This document shows, piece after piece, positions 54,634 through 63,458 of a stretch of DNA of 64,000 nt. Position 1 is the first letter of the stretch; each line of letters starts with the position of its first letter. Origin of the DNA: Thalassotalea hakodatensis. Lineage in GTDB: Bacteria > Pseudomonadota > Gammaproteobacteria > Enterobacterales > Alteromonadaceae. The notes under the pieces are model-generated. The model saw nothing but the letters and a program-made list of their open reading frames with translations. It searched no databases and had not been told where the DNA came from. The position numbers were made by a program, and so were the translations under genes. Location: contig NZ_AP027365.1 of the NCBI RefSeq assembly GCF_030295995.1, positions 3,504,066 to 3,568,065 of the forward strand, in the 5' to 3' direction.

Positions 54634-56319
54634 ATGATGAATAACTTAGCGCTAAAAAAACATCTTGCTCAACCCAAGACGTCTTGGCAGCTTTGTTTAC
54701 TTGCTGCGTTAGGTGGCGTTGCTTCTGCTGCAATAGTGATACTTTTTACATTTAGCATCAAAGAACTACAAAATCTATACCTCGTCTTGTCTGCTAATTA
54801 TATCAACTCTGACCTCGTAAGTCGTATGCTATTACCAATTATTGGTGCATTAGTTATATTATTGTCCGCTATGCTGACTGGTTATCAGTATTTACGCACC
54901 GGAATACCTTTTGTACTCCACCGTTTAAAAGTCGCTTACGGCGTGATGCCGCTAAGAAATACGGTTAATCAATTTATCGGAAGCACTCTAGCCATTGCTA
55001 GTGGCTTTTCAGTTGGTCGTGAAGGACCAGCGGTTCATTTAGGGGCCGCTTGTAGTAGCTACATTGGCAATAAATTACATTTACCTTTTAACACGGTCAG
55101 AACATTATGTGCCTGTGGCATCGCAGCTGCTATATCCGCTAGTTTTAACACACCGATTGCTGCAGTTATTTTTGTTATGGAAGTTATTTTACGTGAATAT
55201 AAAGTGTACATATTCATTCCAATCATGATCGCAGCATTAGTTGGTTCTATGATCACACAAGGTGTATATGGCCCAGCACATCAATATGAATTTTTCGATA
55301 AAATTGATTTAACCGTTATTCATTATCCAATTTTAATGTTATTTGGTATTGCTCTAGGAATTTTAGCCTCTGTTTTTAATAAAAGCCTAACCACTTTAAT
55401 CGCTTATTCAAGCCAATTCTCTTTAAAACGTAGACTACTTATCGCCGCATTAATTACGGGAATTTGTAGTGCTTTTGTTCCGGCCGCAATAAGTACAGAT
55501 ATTCAATTCAGTCATTTTAACACTGAGTTTTCTCAACCTGTCATGATGGTACTACTGTTGTTATTAGCTAAATTGCTCATGACCATTACAGCGCTAGGTT
55601 TAGGTATTCCTGGTGGTATTATCGGACCCATTTTAGTTATTGGTGCTATTTCAGGTGTTGTTGCCGCAGAAGCAGTTGTGCCCTTTTTACCCGGTGAACA
55701 CCTCCCCACTGACTATGCTTTAATGGGTATGGCTGGCTTTATGGCTGCAACGTTAAACGCGCCTTTAGCTGCTTTATTAGCGGTGGTGGAGTTATCTGGT
55801 CAACTTGAAGTGATTGTGCCTGCCATGTTAGTTATATCAACGGCTTGTGTATCCTCCGGACAATTTTTTAAAAATCGCAGTGTATTCGTTATGCAATTAG
55901 AAGTGCAAAATTTACTGTACCGTCAACCTCCCATAGAAAAAACGTTACAACGTGTTGGTGTTTTAGCTGCAATGAACACAACATTCGAGTTAGTGAGTGA
56001 TACCCATATTGATTATTTGAGCAACCGGTACTTAAAAGACGAAGGTAAAACATTACTTATTTCTCGCGCAGTAGACCAGCCTGAACTATTCATTTGGCAT
56101 CAAGCGCGAGTATCAGAAGATAACAGCGTGCAATCATTTGATAATCATCCGCTCATTGCTATTGATAGTAGAGCAACCCTTGCTGAAGCATATAATGCGT
56201 TAAGTGATGCCCGCAGGGGCGCTGTTTATATTTACCAACAAGACAAGAGTAAAATTTTAGGCATATTGCCTTTTGCACAAATTCGCCGATTTTTACTCGA
56301 AGGAAATACAACGTCATGA
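54634..56319 (+). CDS. ClC-family chloride channel/transporter (ClcB-like) with C-terminal CBS region
   Basis: 561 residues. The ClC signature motifs are present: RTGIPFVL (about 89), VGREGPAVHLG (about 128-138, with the gating Glu) and GLGIPGGIIGPILVIGA (about 327). After AAISASFNTPIAAVIFVMEVI the residue matching the internal proton Glu of ClcA is Val, as in ClcB-type and channel-type ClC proteins. The last 120 residues form a degenerate CBS pair. Its stop overlaps the hemJ start (ATGA), so the two are co-translated. Confidence 0.88.
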   Translation: MMNNLALKKHLAQPKTSWQLCLLAALGGVASAAIVILFTFSIKELQNLYLVLSANYINSDLVSRMLLPIIGALVILLSAMLTGYQYLRTGIPFVLHRLKVAYGVMPLRNTVNQFIGSTLAIASGFSVGREGPAVHLGAACSSYIGNKLHLPFNTVRTLCACGIAAAISASFNTPIAAVIFVMEVILREYKVYIFIPIMIAALVGSMITQGVYGPAHQYEFFDKIDLTVIHYPILMLFGIALGILASVFNKSLTTLIAYSSQFSLKRRLLIAALITGICSAFVPAAISTDIQFSHFNTEFSQPVMMVLLLLLAKLLMTITALGLGIPGGIIGPILVIGAISGVVAAEAVVPFLPGEHLPTDYALMGMAGFMAATLNAPLAALLAVVELSGQLEVIVPAMLVISTACVSSGQFFKNRSVFVMQLEVQNLLYRQPPIEKTLQRVGVLAAMNTTFELVSDTHIDYLSNRYLKDEGKTLLISRAVDQPELFIWHQARVSEDNSVQSFDNHPLIAIDSRATLAEAYNALSDARRGAVYIYQQDKSKILGILPFAQIRRFLLEGNTTS

Positions 56320-56747
56320 CAATTCTATGGTTAAAAGCTTTACATGTTAGTTTTATGGTTGCTTGGTTCGCTGGTATCTTTTATTTGCCACGTTTATTCG
56401 TCAATCATGCACAAGCAAAAAATCAACAGGTGATTGAACAATTAAAAGGGATGGAGAAACGTTTACTCTTTTTTATTACGCCTTTTGCTATTTTAACGGT
56501 GATATTCGGCTTATTGTTAATATATTCATACGGTTCTGCTTGGTTTAACAGTGCGATTTGGTTACATATTAAAATAACCTTAGTTTTCATTTTGCTGGCA
56601 TACCATGGCTATTGCTTTCGCTTGTTGTACCTTTTTAAGCATAATAGAAATCAACGAAGTAGTCTTTTTTATCGCATTTTTAATGAAGTGCCTGTAATCA
56701 TTTTATTTGCCGTGATTATTCTAGCTTACCTCAAACCTAGTTTTTGA
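56316..56747 (+). CDS. hemJ: HemJ-type protoporphyrinogen IX oxidase
   Basis: 143 residues with four transmembrane helices. HVSFMVAWFAGIFYLPRLFV at the N-terminus carries the conserved His of HemJ, and HIKITLVFILLAYHGY the second conserved His/Lys site. HemJ oxidises protoporphyrinogen to protoporphyrin in haem synthesis and replaces HemG/HemY. CopD-family proteins are similar, but the nearby hemL supports HemJ. Translationally coupled to the ClC gene. Confidence 0.82.
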   Translation: MTILWLKALHVSFMVAWFAGIFYLPRLFVNHAQAKNQQVIEQLKGMEKRLLFFITPFAILTVIFGLLLIYSYGSAWFNSAIWLHIKITLVFILLAYHGYCFRLLYLFKHNRNQRSSLFYRIFNEVPVIILFAVIILAYLKPSF

Positions 56748-56861
56748 CAAAAGCACGCGTTTATTCATTCTAAATATCCATTGAATGTGCTATATTTCGG
56801 CGGATTTTTTTCGTGTATATCGCACGTAAAGTAAACACCATTCCATTACTTAGGAAAGACT

Positions 56862-57875
56862 ATGATGACCTTCGAAGGTAGCCATATCCTTTCAGTTTCA
56901 CAATTTGATCGTGAAGCTATTTCAAAAATCTTAACTGTCTCTGCACAAATGGCGCCGTATGCCATGCGTCAAAAACGGTGTCATGTATTAGAAGGCGCCA
57001 TCCTTAATAACCTCTTTTTTGAACCTAGTACAAGAACACGAGTTAGTTTTGGTACTGCCTTTAATTTGCTTGGAGGCTTTGTTCGAGAAACCGTTGGCGA
57101 AGAAAACTCATCGTTAAGTAAAGGTGAATCACTATTTGATACCGCACGAGTCATTAGTGGTTATTCAGATGTTATCGCTATGCGTCACCCAAAAATGCAC
57201 TCAGTCAGCGAATTCGCTACTGGTAGTAATGTGCCGGTAATTAATGGTGGTGACGGCGCTAACGAACACCCAACACAAGCATTATTAGATTTATTTACCA
57301 TTGAATCTGAAATGAAACCTTTTGGGCGCACATTAGATGGTTTACACATCACCTTAATGGGTGATTTAAAGCATGGCCGTACGGTACATTCGTTATCTAA
57401 ACTTCTGAGCCTTTACAACAATATTACTGTCACAATGATTGCACCAGATGCACTTCAAATGCCTGATAACGTTATTGCTACACTTGAAAATGCAGGTCAT
57501 AAAGTCATCCTTACGAATACAGTGGAAGGCAATCTTGACTGCGACGTTATCTACCAAACACGTATCCAACAAGAGCGTTTTGCCAGCCCTGGCGAGGCTG
57601 ATCTATACCGCGGCCACTTTAGTTTGAATCGCGATATATACCAACAGTATTGTCAAGCACATACCGTAATAATGCATCCATTACCCAGAGATTCTAGACC
57701 CGAGGCAAATGAATTAGATACCGATCTAAATGATTTAGATAATCTCGCTATTTTTAGGCAAGCACAGAACGGTGTACTGGTAAGAATGGCACTATTTGCA
57801 TTGGCGCTTGGCGTTGAAAATTCACTAACAAAATATGAAAAACCGATCACTTGGTATACCAACAAAGCCGGTTAA
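56862..57875 (+). CDS. pyrB: Aspartate carbamoyltransferase catalytic chain, long type
   Basis: 337 residues, longer than the 311 of Escherichia coli PyrB. The carbamoyl-phosphate motif FFEPSTRTRVSF (about 53-64), GGDGANEHPTQALLDLF and the aspartate-site HPLPRDSRPEANELD are intact. It forms carbamoyl aspartate from carbamoyl phosphate and aspartate in pyrimidine synthesis. No pyrI follows, which fits the single-chain type. AGGAAAG precedes the start; hemL follows after 9 bases. Confidence 0.96.
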   Translation: MMTFEGSHILSVSQFDREAISKILTVSAQMAPYAMRQKRCHVLEGAILNNLFFEPSTRTRVSFGTAFNLLGGFVRETVGEENSSLSKGESLFDTARVISGYSDVIAMRHPKMHSVSEFATGSNVPVINGGDGANEHPTQALLDLFTIESEMKPFGRTLDGLHITLMGDLKHGRTVHSLSKLLSLYNNITVTMIAPDALQMPDNVIATLENAGHKVILTNTVEGNLDCDVIYQTRIQQERFASPGEADLYRGHFSLNRDIYQQYCQAHTVIMHPLPRDSRPEANELDTDLNDLDNLAIFRQAQNGVLVRMALFALALGVENSLTKYEKPITWYTNKAG

Positions 57876-57884
57876 GGACGTGAT

Positions 57885-59174
57885 ATGAACAAATCAGAAC
57901 AACTTTTCGAACATGCAAAACAAATTATTCCTGGTGGCGTAAATTCTCCCGTTCGTGCTTTTAATGGTGTAGGCGGCACACCATGCTTTATTGAACGTGC
58001 TGATGGCGCATATATCTTTGATGCAAATGGTAAAAAATACATCGATTACGTAGGCTCATGGGGCCCGATGATTTTAGGTCATAACCACCCTGCGATTAAA
58101 AAGGCGGTTATTGAAGCTGCTGAAAATGGTCTTAGTTTTGGTGCCCCAACCGAAATTGAAATCACTATGGCAGAAAAAGTACGTGAAATTGTTCCTTCGA
58201 TGGAGCAATTACGCATGGTGAGCTCAGGTACAGAAGCAACCATGAGTGCTATTCGTTTAGCCCGTGGCTTTACCGGCAGAGATAAAATTTTAAAGTTTGA
58301 AGGCTGCTATCATGGCCACGCTGACTCACTGCTTGTTAAAGCCGGTTCAGGGGCTTTAACCATGGGCGTACCAAATTCACCAGGGATCCCTGAAGATTTT
58401 GCTAAGCACACTATCACAGTGAGTTTTAACGATATAGAACAAGTTAAACAAGTCTTTAGCGAGATAGGCGATCAAATCGCTTGTATTATCGTAGAGCCTG
58501 TTGCAGGCAATATGAATTGTATTCCACCTGTTGCAGGATTCCTTGAAGGCTTACGTGTTGTGTGTGATCAATATCAATCTGTACTCATCTTCGATGAAGT
58601 GATGACAGGCTTTCGCGTGGCATTAGGTGGAGCTCAAGCTCATTACAATATTACCCCTGATTTAACCACTTTAGGAAAAGTTATCGGTGGTGGTATGCCA
58701 GTTGGTGCTTTTGGTGGTAAAAAAGAAATTATGGATTACATCGCACCAGTAGGGCCAGTTTATCAAGCGGGCACGCTTTCTGGAAACCCACTTGCGATGG
58801 CAGCAGGTTTAGCTTCTTTACAGGAATTAAGCCAGGGTAATAAGCACGAGAAGCTTACTGCTAATACAGAAGCGTTAGCTAAAGGGTTTAAAGCTGCTGC
58901 TGATAGTCATAACATACCGTTATCTATCAACTACGTAGGCGCAATGTTTGGCTTTTTCTTTACCGAAGAACAGCAAATAACAAGCTTTTCACAGGCCACA
59001 GCATGTGATGGTGAAATGTTTAAACGGTTCTATCATCTAATGCTCGAAGAAGGCATTTATTTAGCGCCATCAGCATTTGAGGCAAGCTTTTTATCAACCG
59101 CACATTCTGATGAAGATATTGCAAAAACACTTGCAGCGGCTGAAAAGTGTTTTGCTATGTTAGCAAAACACTAA
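57885..59174 (+). CDS. hemL: Glutamate-1-semialdehyde 2,1-aminomutase
   Basis: 429 residues with the full family pattern: [15 protein letters not shown] at the N-terminus, [16 protein letters not shown], the PLP Lys in [17 protein letters not shown] (about 265), and [14 protein letters not shown]. It converts glutamate-1-semialdehyde to 5-aminolevulinate, the first committed tetrapyrrole intermediate. AAGGA lies before the ATG. It shares a run with hemJ and pyrB. Confidence 0.97.
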   Translation: MNKSEQLFEHAKQIIPGGVNSPVRAFNGVGGTPCFIERADGAYIFDANGKKYIDYVGSWGPMILGHNHPAIKKAVIEAAENGLSFGAPTEIEITMAEKVREIVPSMEQLRMVSSGTEATMSAIRLARGFTGRDKILKFEGCYHGHADSLLVKAGSGALTMGVPNSPGIPEDFAKHTITVSFNDIEQVKQVFSEIGDQIACIIVEPVAGNMNCIPPVAGFLEGLRVVCDQYQSVLIFDEVMTGFRVALGGAQAHYNITPDLTTLGKVIGGGMPVGAFGGKKEIMDYIAPVGPVYQAGTLSGNPLAMAAGLASLQELSQGNKHEKLTANTEALAKGFKAAADSHNIPLSINYVGAMFGFFFTEEQQITSFSQATACDGEMFKRFYHLMLEEGIYLAPSAFEASFLSTAHSDEDIAKTLAAAEKCFAMLAKH

Positions 59175-59185
59175 TAGCGACGAAA

Positions 59186-59217
59186 AAAGGCGACTAAAAT
59201 TAGTCGCCTTTCGCTTT
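59186..59217 (+). terminator. Terminator after hemL
   Basis: AAAGGCGACTAA (59186-59197) and TTAGTCGCCTTT (59200-59211) form a perfect 12-bp stem, followed by CGCTTTT. It can act on both strands, as the convergent small gene ends at 59225. Confidence 0.9.
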
Positions 59218-59224
59218 TAACGAT

Positions 59225-59626
59225 TTATTCTACTTTTATTTTTACAGTTTGTAGCTCACTCTGTAACCAATTGTAGGCTTGCTGCCACCCCAACTCCAAC
59301 CCAGAAAAAACACGACAATTCCATTTGTCTATAGCACGTAATGCTTGTAAATTATTCGATATTTGTTGTGCTTCTTTTGAATAATATACAAAGGCTATCG
59401 CTTTTAAATGCGCATAAGACGCAACACTTAGTTTTGCTTCATAGCTATAAGTATAGTGATTAACTTTATTAATAAGCATTGCAAAATTATTGCAAAACCT
59501 TGATTGAATAAAATGATGACATTCATCCACCATTTCAAGATCCATCACTATGCCTTCATCGACTACAACTTCTACAATATTGTTAGAAAGCAGATTAAAT
59601 TGCCCGAAACTCAAGCGATGTTTCAT
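59225..59626 (-). CDS. Small STAS/DUF7793-like protein
   Basis: 133 residues from the ATG at 59626, with AAGGA 7 bases upstream; a longer frame to 59716 has no ribosome site. The pattern of a short beta start (FNLLSNNIVEVVVDEGIVMDLEMVDECHHFI), a middle MLINKVNHYTYSYEAK and a helix ending LRAIDKWNCRVFSGLELGWQQAYNWLQ resembles the SpoIIAA/STAS-like DUF7793 proteins described mostly in Bacteroidetes. No partner kinase or transporter is nearby; function is unknown. Confidence 0.6.
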   Translation of the reverse strand: MKHRLSFGQFNLLSNNIVEVVVDEGIVMDLEMVDECHHFIQSRFCNNFAMLINKVNHYTYSYEAKLSVASYAHLKAIAFVYYSKEAQQISNNLQALRAIDKWNCRVFSGLELGWQQAYNWLQSELQTVKIKVE

Positions 59627-59661
59627 CTTTGCTTCCTTACAAATACCACAAAGTGTTTGCA

Positions 59662-59690
59662 GTTTTTTTGCGTAAACACGCCATACAAAC
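59662..59690 (-). promoter_or_regulatory. Possible promoter of the STAS-like gene
   Basis: TTGAAT and TATGTT are 17 bases apart on the minus strand, ending about 60 bases before the ATG at 59626. Coordinates are accurate to a few bases; the sequence is AT-rich. Confidence 0.3.
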
Positions 59691-59830
59691 ATAGCGGTAT
59701 TATTGTAAGAATTCAAACAAATCTGGTGGGAAAATCAAGCTAAGGAGAGTTTTTAAAACTAACCTGATGTTTTCGAAGTTAATTACATGGCAAATTGGTA
59801 TAACTTAAATGGGCACGCATTTATCATCAT

Positions 59831-59847
59831 CTCTATCAATGATAGAG
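59831..59847. promoter_or_regulatory. tetO-like 17-bp palindrome (TetR-family operator candidate)
   Basis: CTCTATCAATGATAGAG is a perfect 8+1+8 palindrome. Its complement matches the core of the Tn10 tetO1 operator, as I remember it, at all 17 bases. It sits between the rpsI terminator and the promoter region of the STAS-like gene. No TetR gene is in the window. Confidence 0.4.
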
Positions 59848-59860
59848 CTAACATTAAGGC

Positions 59861-59890
59861 AAAAAAAAACCGGCAAAAGCCGGTTTTTTT
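59861..59890 (-). terminator. Intrinsic terminator after rpsI
   Basis: On the minus strand AACCGGC / GCCGGTT with a TTTT loop is followed by nine T residues. It ends the rplM-rpsI transcript 16 bases beyond the stop codon. Confidence 0.92.
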
Positions 59891-59905
59891 GCATAACGTA
59901 ATAAA

Positions 59906-60298
59906 TTAACGTTTTGAAAATTGTGGACGTTTACGTGCTTTATGTAAACCAACTTTCTTACGTTCAACTTTACGTGCATCACGAGTAACGAAACCTGCTT
60001 TACGTAATTCGCTACGTAATGTTTCATCATATTGTAATAATGCACGAGTAATACCGTGACGAATTGCACCCGCTTGACCAGTACTACCACCACCGGCAAC
60101 AGTAATGTTAAAGTCAAACTTTTCAGCTACTTCTGCAACATCGATAGGTTGACGAACAACCATACGTGCAGTTTCACGTGCAAAGTATTCTGTAATGTCA
60201 CGCTTGTTAATTGTAATTGCACCACTACCAGCTTTCATGAACACACGAGCAGTAGAGCTCTTACGACGACCAGTACCGTAATATTGATTATCAGCCAT
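59906..60298 (-). CDS. rpsI: 30S ribosomal protein S9
   Basis: 130 residues, the standard length. [15 protein letters not shown] at the N-terminus and the C-terminal tail [17 protein letters not shown], which reaches the decoding site, are both intact. It follows rplM after 3 bases, the universal L13-S9 pair. Confidence 0.98.
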   Translation of the reverse strand: MADNQYYGTGRRKSSTARVFMKAGSGAITINKRDITEYFARETARMVVRQPIDVAEVAEKFDFNITVAGGGSTGQAGAIRHGITRALLQYDETLRSELRKAGFVTRDARKVERKKVGLHKARKRPQFSKR

Positions 60299-60301
60299 TG
60301 C

Positions 60302-60730
60302 TTACAGCTCCAAAGGTTGTGGTTGTTGTGCAGCATGCTTGTGCTCAGGGCCAGCATACACTTTTAACTTGCGGTACATTTCACGACCTAAAGGTCCTTT
60401 AGGAAGCATACCTTTAACAGCGAATTCAATCGCACGCTCTGGCGCTTTTTCAATTAGTTTTTCAAAACTAATTTGCTTTAAACCACCAGGGAATTCTGTG
60501 TGCGAGTAGTAAATTTTACCCTTCGCTTTGTTACCAGTTACTTTTACTTTCTCTGCGTTAACAACTACGATGTAGTCACCTGTATCACAGTGAGGCGTGT
60601 ATTCTGGCTTGTGCTTACCGCGTAAACGGCTAGCAATTTCAGTAGCGATACGACCAAGAGTTTTATTCTCAGCGTCCACTAAAAACCATTCGCGTTCTAC
60701 GCTTTCTGGCTTAGCTACAAAAGTTTTCAT
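60302..60730 (-). CDS. rplM: 50S ribosomal protein L13
   Basis: 142 residues, the same length as Escherichia coli L13. [39 protein letters not shown] and [19 protein letters not shown] are conserved. L13 binds 23S rRNA and, in Escherichia coli, represses its own mRNA through the leader. Confidence 0.98.
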   Translation of the reverse strand: MKTFVAKPESVEREWFLVDAENKTLGRIATEIASRLRGKHKPEYTPHCDTGDYIVVVNAEKVKVTGNKAKGKIYYSHTEFPGGLKQISFEKLIEKAPERAIEFAVKGMLPKGPLGREMYRKLKVYAGPEHKHAAQQPQPLEL

Positions 60731-60760
60731 TTGAAAAACCCAATATTAAATATGTTACTT

Positions 60761-60779
60761 AAAAAACAGCTTCACGCTG
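60761..60779 (-). terminator. Attenuator-like hairpin in the rplM leader
   Basis: On the minus strand CAGC-GTGAA-GCTG is followed directly by six T residues, about 30 bases before the rplM ATG and inside the transcribed leader. The stem is short, so premature termination would be weak or conditional. Confidence 0.4.
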
Positions 60780-60881
60780 CAGTTCAATAAGACTTCGCTG
60801 TACCCCTTCGAGTATCGAGCCCTTTGTTTACGGTTTGGGAAAAACCTAATAAACAAAATTGTAACGTTAGGGAGCGCAGGA

Positions 60882-60887
60882 TTATAC
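60882..60887 (-). promoter_or_regulatory. -10 box of the rplM-rpsI promoter
   Basis: A perfect TATAAT on the minus strand is followed by a G/C-rich discriminator (CCTGCGCTCCC), as in growth-rate-controlled ribosomal promoters. No good -35 is visible at 16-18 bases. It gives a leader of about 145 bases. Confidence 0.6.
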
Positions 60888-61053
60888 AGAAAAAAAAACA
60901 TAAGATCACGTACAAATTTTAATCTTTGATGATTTTGTACATTTTTTTAAAAATTAGCCAATTAACATCAACATACCGCTTGGCAAACATTATTTGTCTG
61001 AGCAAAAAGCCGTAAAGGTAATTGATTAATGTCGATTACAGAATTTACACTTG

Positions 61054-61088
61054 ATAACCACCTACCAAAGCAGGCGGTAGATGGTTAT
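61054..61088 (-). terminator. Long hairpin after the TIGR04219 gene
   Basis: ATAACCACCTACC (61054-61066) pairs with GGTAGATGGTTAT (61076-61088), 13 bases with one mismatch that becomes a G-U wobble in the minus-strand RNA. It starts 19 bases after the stop codon; the T-run is missing. Confidence 0.5.
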
Positions 61089-61106
61089 TACGTTATTAGC
61101 GAATAC

Positions 61107-61886
61107 TTAAAAATGTACAATCGCTCCAGCAAAGATGCCTTCAAATTCAATATTAGCATATAAATTATTGATGTCTTCGAGCTCTAACTTAACAGCGCGA
61201 TAACCTAAAGTTAGGCTAACATCCACCGCTAAATTATCAATAACATCGTAACTAACACCTGCTTGATAATCATATAACGTGTGATCATCCAAAGATAAAA
61301 AATTGCCTCGAGCAAATACGTTTACTCCGGTGAATGGTAAACCTACGATGGTAGAAGCATATAGCATAGGCACTATTTCATCTGTTGATAATGAGCCGGT
61401 AACTTGCGTCGTCGTTGTTGTACCATCGTTAGACACGTTAGCTAACCCAGAGACTGAAACGTCTCCGTCAAAATCACGCCCTGTAATACCGAGATCAAAC
61501 GAAAACAGACCATTATCAAAAAATTCATAATATAAGGTATAGTCGGTATAGCTTACATCAAAGTTTGCGTTTAATTGATTATTCGCTTCAAACGTATAAT
61601 CATCAAACACAAAGTCTGAATTAAATTCAGTTGTACCTTTAGTTGCGAAATCTGTTTGCGAAATCATCGCATTGGGAATAAAGGGTAATGGATGTTCTAC
61701 GGCAATAAACAATGAACCTTGTTGTTCATCTTTAAGATTAAAATTTCTTTGCCCGCCACTTTCGCCAAATACACCAGATGCTTCGTTGTCCCATATATGA
61801 CCACCTAAGTAGACGCCAATTGCATCTGCTTGTACTGATGAGCTAAACATTATTGTTGATATAACGGTTGCTATTAATTTATTCAT
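61107..61886 (-). CDS. TIGR04219-family outer-membrane beta-barrel protein
   Basis: 259 residues with signal peptide MNKLIATVISTIMFSSSVQA and alternating short beta strands ending in a C-terminal Phe, the insertion signature of outer-membrane barrels. ADAIGVYLGGHIWDNEASGVFGE is the family start. The function is unknown. It is the last gene of a three-gene operon, 4 bases after the DUF2333 gene. Confidence 0.82.
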   Translation of the reverse strand: MNKLIATVISTIMFSSSVQADAIGVYLGGHIWDNEASGVFGESGGQRNFNLKDEQQGSLFIAVEHPLPFIPNAMISQTDFATKGTTEFNSDFVFDDYTFEANNQLNANFDVSYTDYTLYYEFFDNGLFSFDLGITGRDFDGDVSVSGLANVSNDGTTTTTQVTGSLSTDEIVPMLYASTIVGLPFTGVNVFARGNFLSLDDHTLYDYQAGVSYDVIDNLAVDVSLTLGYRAVKLELEDINNLYANIEFEGIFAGAIVHF

Positions 61887-61890
61887 TGGT

Positions 61891-62883
61891 TTATCCCTGA
61901 CTTAATAAATCATTTAAATCGATAAGTGCGGCATTAGCTCGCGATATATAATTAGCCATCACTAAAGAGTGATTTGCCAAAATGCCAAATCCGTCGCCAT
62001 TGAGAATCATCGGACTCCAAATAGCTTCTTGGCTTGCCTCTAATTCACGAATAATTTGTTGTAAACTCACTTTAGCATTTTTCTTTGCTAATACATCATT
62101 AAAATCAATTTCAATCGCTTTTAAGAAGTGTAATAACACCCAACTTGCGCCACGCGCTTCATAAAATTCATTATCAATTTGCCACCAACTTGTTTTTACA
62201 TGTTTTTGCTGGTTTGCGTAGGTTGATTGACTTGCCACATCATCACCCGCTAAATCAGTATTAAGTTGTTCGCGTCCAACACTTGCACTTAATCGTTGTG
62301 AGTAACTTCCCATACGTTTAGTAACTTCTTGTAACCAATCACGTAAATTATCTGCTCTGGCATAAAATTGTGCGTCTTGTGAGTTAACTTCAGTGAGTTG
62401 CTTACGATAAATATAAAGTGCATCAATGGCTTTTTGATACTCATTTTCAGCACTCGGCATTGCCCAGCTCGTATGATCAATGTTTAATTGTGGCTGTGCT
62501 ATTTTTAATTGCGTATTTTCAACCGATTGCGACTGAGAACGACTAAACTCTTGTCGCATTACCAGCGCCATATCGCGGATCATTTCTAACGCGCCAAATT
62601 CCCATGCAGGAATATTGTCAAGAAACACTGACGGCGGTAAGGCATCATTAGCCAAATATCCACCGGGCTTGTTTAAAATCGTTTCTGTCACTCTTATTAA
62701 CGCAGTGGTTGTGGTATAACCAACAACGGGGGATACATTTTCCGTTTTTGCCGCGTCGATTACCTCTTGTCTTATGTCTAATTTTTCAGGCTCAAAACTC
62801 CAATAAACACCCAAAAAGTAAAGCGCTAGGCAAATAATGCCAACGATGGAGGTAACGGTTTTTACTGACACGTTAAGATTCAT
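61891..62883 (-). CDS. DUF2333-family inner-membrane-anchored protein
   Basis: 330 residues with one N-terminal transmembrane helix (about 10-27) and a long helical periplasmic part (about 100-330) containing LINALL-type amphipathic helices. The block GGYLANDALPPSVFLDNIPAWEFGALEMIRD is typical of DUF2333. The family is found in gammaproteobacteria without a known role. The gene is 9 bases after the copper chaperone gene. Confidence 0.85.
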   Translation of the reverse strand: MNLNVSVKTVTSIVGIICLALYFLGVYWSFEPEKLDIRQEVIDAAKTENVSPVVGYTTTTALIRVTETILNKPGGYLANDALPPSVFLDNIPAWEFGALEMIRDMALVMRQEFSRSQSQSVENTQLKIAQPQLNIDHTSWAMPSAENEYQKAIDALYIYRKQLTEVNSQDAQFYARADNLRDWLQEVTKRMGSYSQRLSASVGREQLNTDLAGDDVASQSTYANQQKHVKTSWWQIDNEFYEARGASWVLLHFLKAIEIDFNDVLAKKNAKVSLQQIIRELEASQEAIWSPMILNGDGFGILANHSLVMANYISRANAALIDLNDLLSQG

Positions 62884-62892
62884 AACTCACTC

Positions 62893-63390
62893 CTAATGAT
62901 GATTATGTTGATGCGCTTTTTCGCTTTTCCGTTTAATGCTTTCAACCGGTAATGTAATAGCCAAACGCTCTCCGCCTTCAAAATGCAGACTTAAAGCAAC
63001 GTTGTCACCGGCACTTAAAGGCTCCTTAAGTTCGAAAATCATTAAATGTAACCCTGACGGCTGTAATGTCACTGTGTCATGCATGTTAATTTCGATCGCA
63101 TCAAGCTGACGCATTTTCATCATGCCATCCGACATTTGATGCTCGTGAATCTCGATTCTAGAACTAATATCACTGCTTGCACCAATTAGCTTTTTATTTT
63201 TCATACTATGGTTACTGATCACCATATATGCAGATGAAACATCAGTACCAGGTATTGTTGCTCGTATATAACCATTTTCTATCGTCACTTTTTGATCTGC
63301 ATGAGCAATATGCGTTAATAATACCAACACACTGGCAAATGCCACCGACATCCATTTCTGACAAGTCTTTGTGAAAAATCTAATATTCAT
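62893..63390 (-). CDS. Periplasmic copper chaperone PCu(A)C
   Basis: 165 residues, signal peptide ending near THIAHA, and the PCu(A)C domain with the copper ligands HEHQMSDGMMKMR and HLMIFEL, matching the H(M)x10Mx21HxM pattern. A His-rich tail (AHQHNHH) closes the protein. The family delivers Cu(I) to the CuA site of cytochrome oxidase; no oxidase gene is nearby. First gene of the operon with DUF2333 and TIGR04219. Confidence 0.9.
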   Translation of the reverse strand: MNIRFFTKTCQKWMSVAFASVLVLLTHIAHADQKVTIENGYIRATIPGTDVSSAYMVISNHSMKNKKLIGASSDISSRIEIHEHQMSDGMMKMRQLDAIEINMHDTVTLQPSGLHLMIFELKEPLSAGDNVALSLHFEGGERLAITLPVESIKRKSEKAHQHNHH

Positions 63391-63458
63391 GGCTTGCTAT
63401 CTTTCCTTTATATACTCATATTATATTCATACTGCCATTGTAACTAAGCTAATTTCAA

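Larger units (their letters stand above)
60731..61106. other. 376-base gap with the rplM leader and the terminator of the envelope operon
   Basis: The right part (60888-61053) is A/T-rich and holds no gene. The left part is the rplM leader with an attenuator-like hairpin; the right end carries the hairpin after the TIGR04219 gene. Confidence 0.5.
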
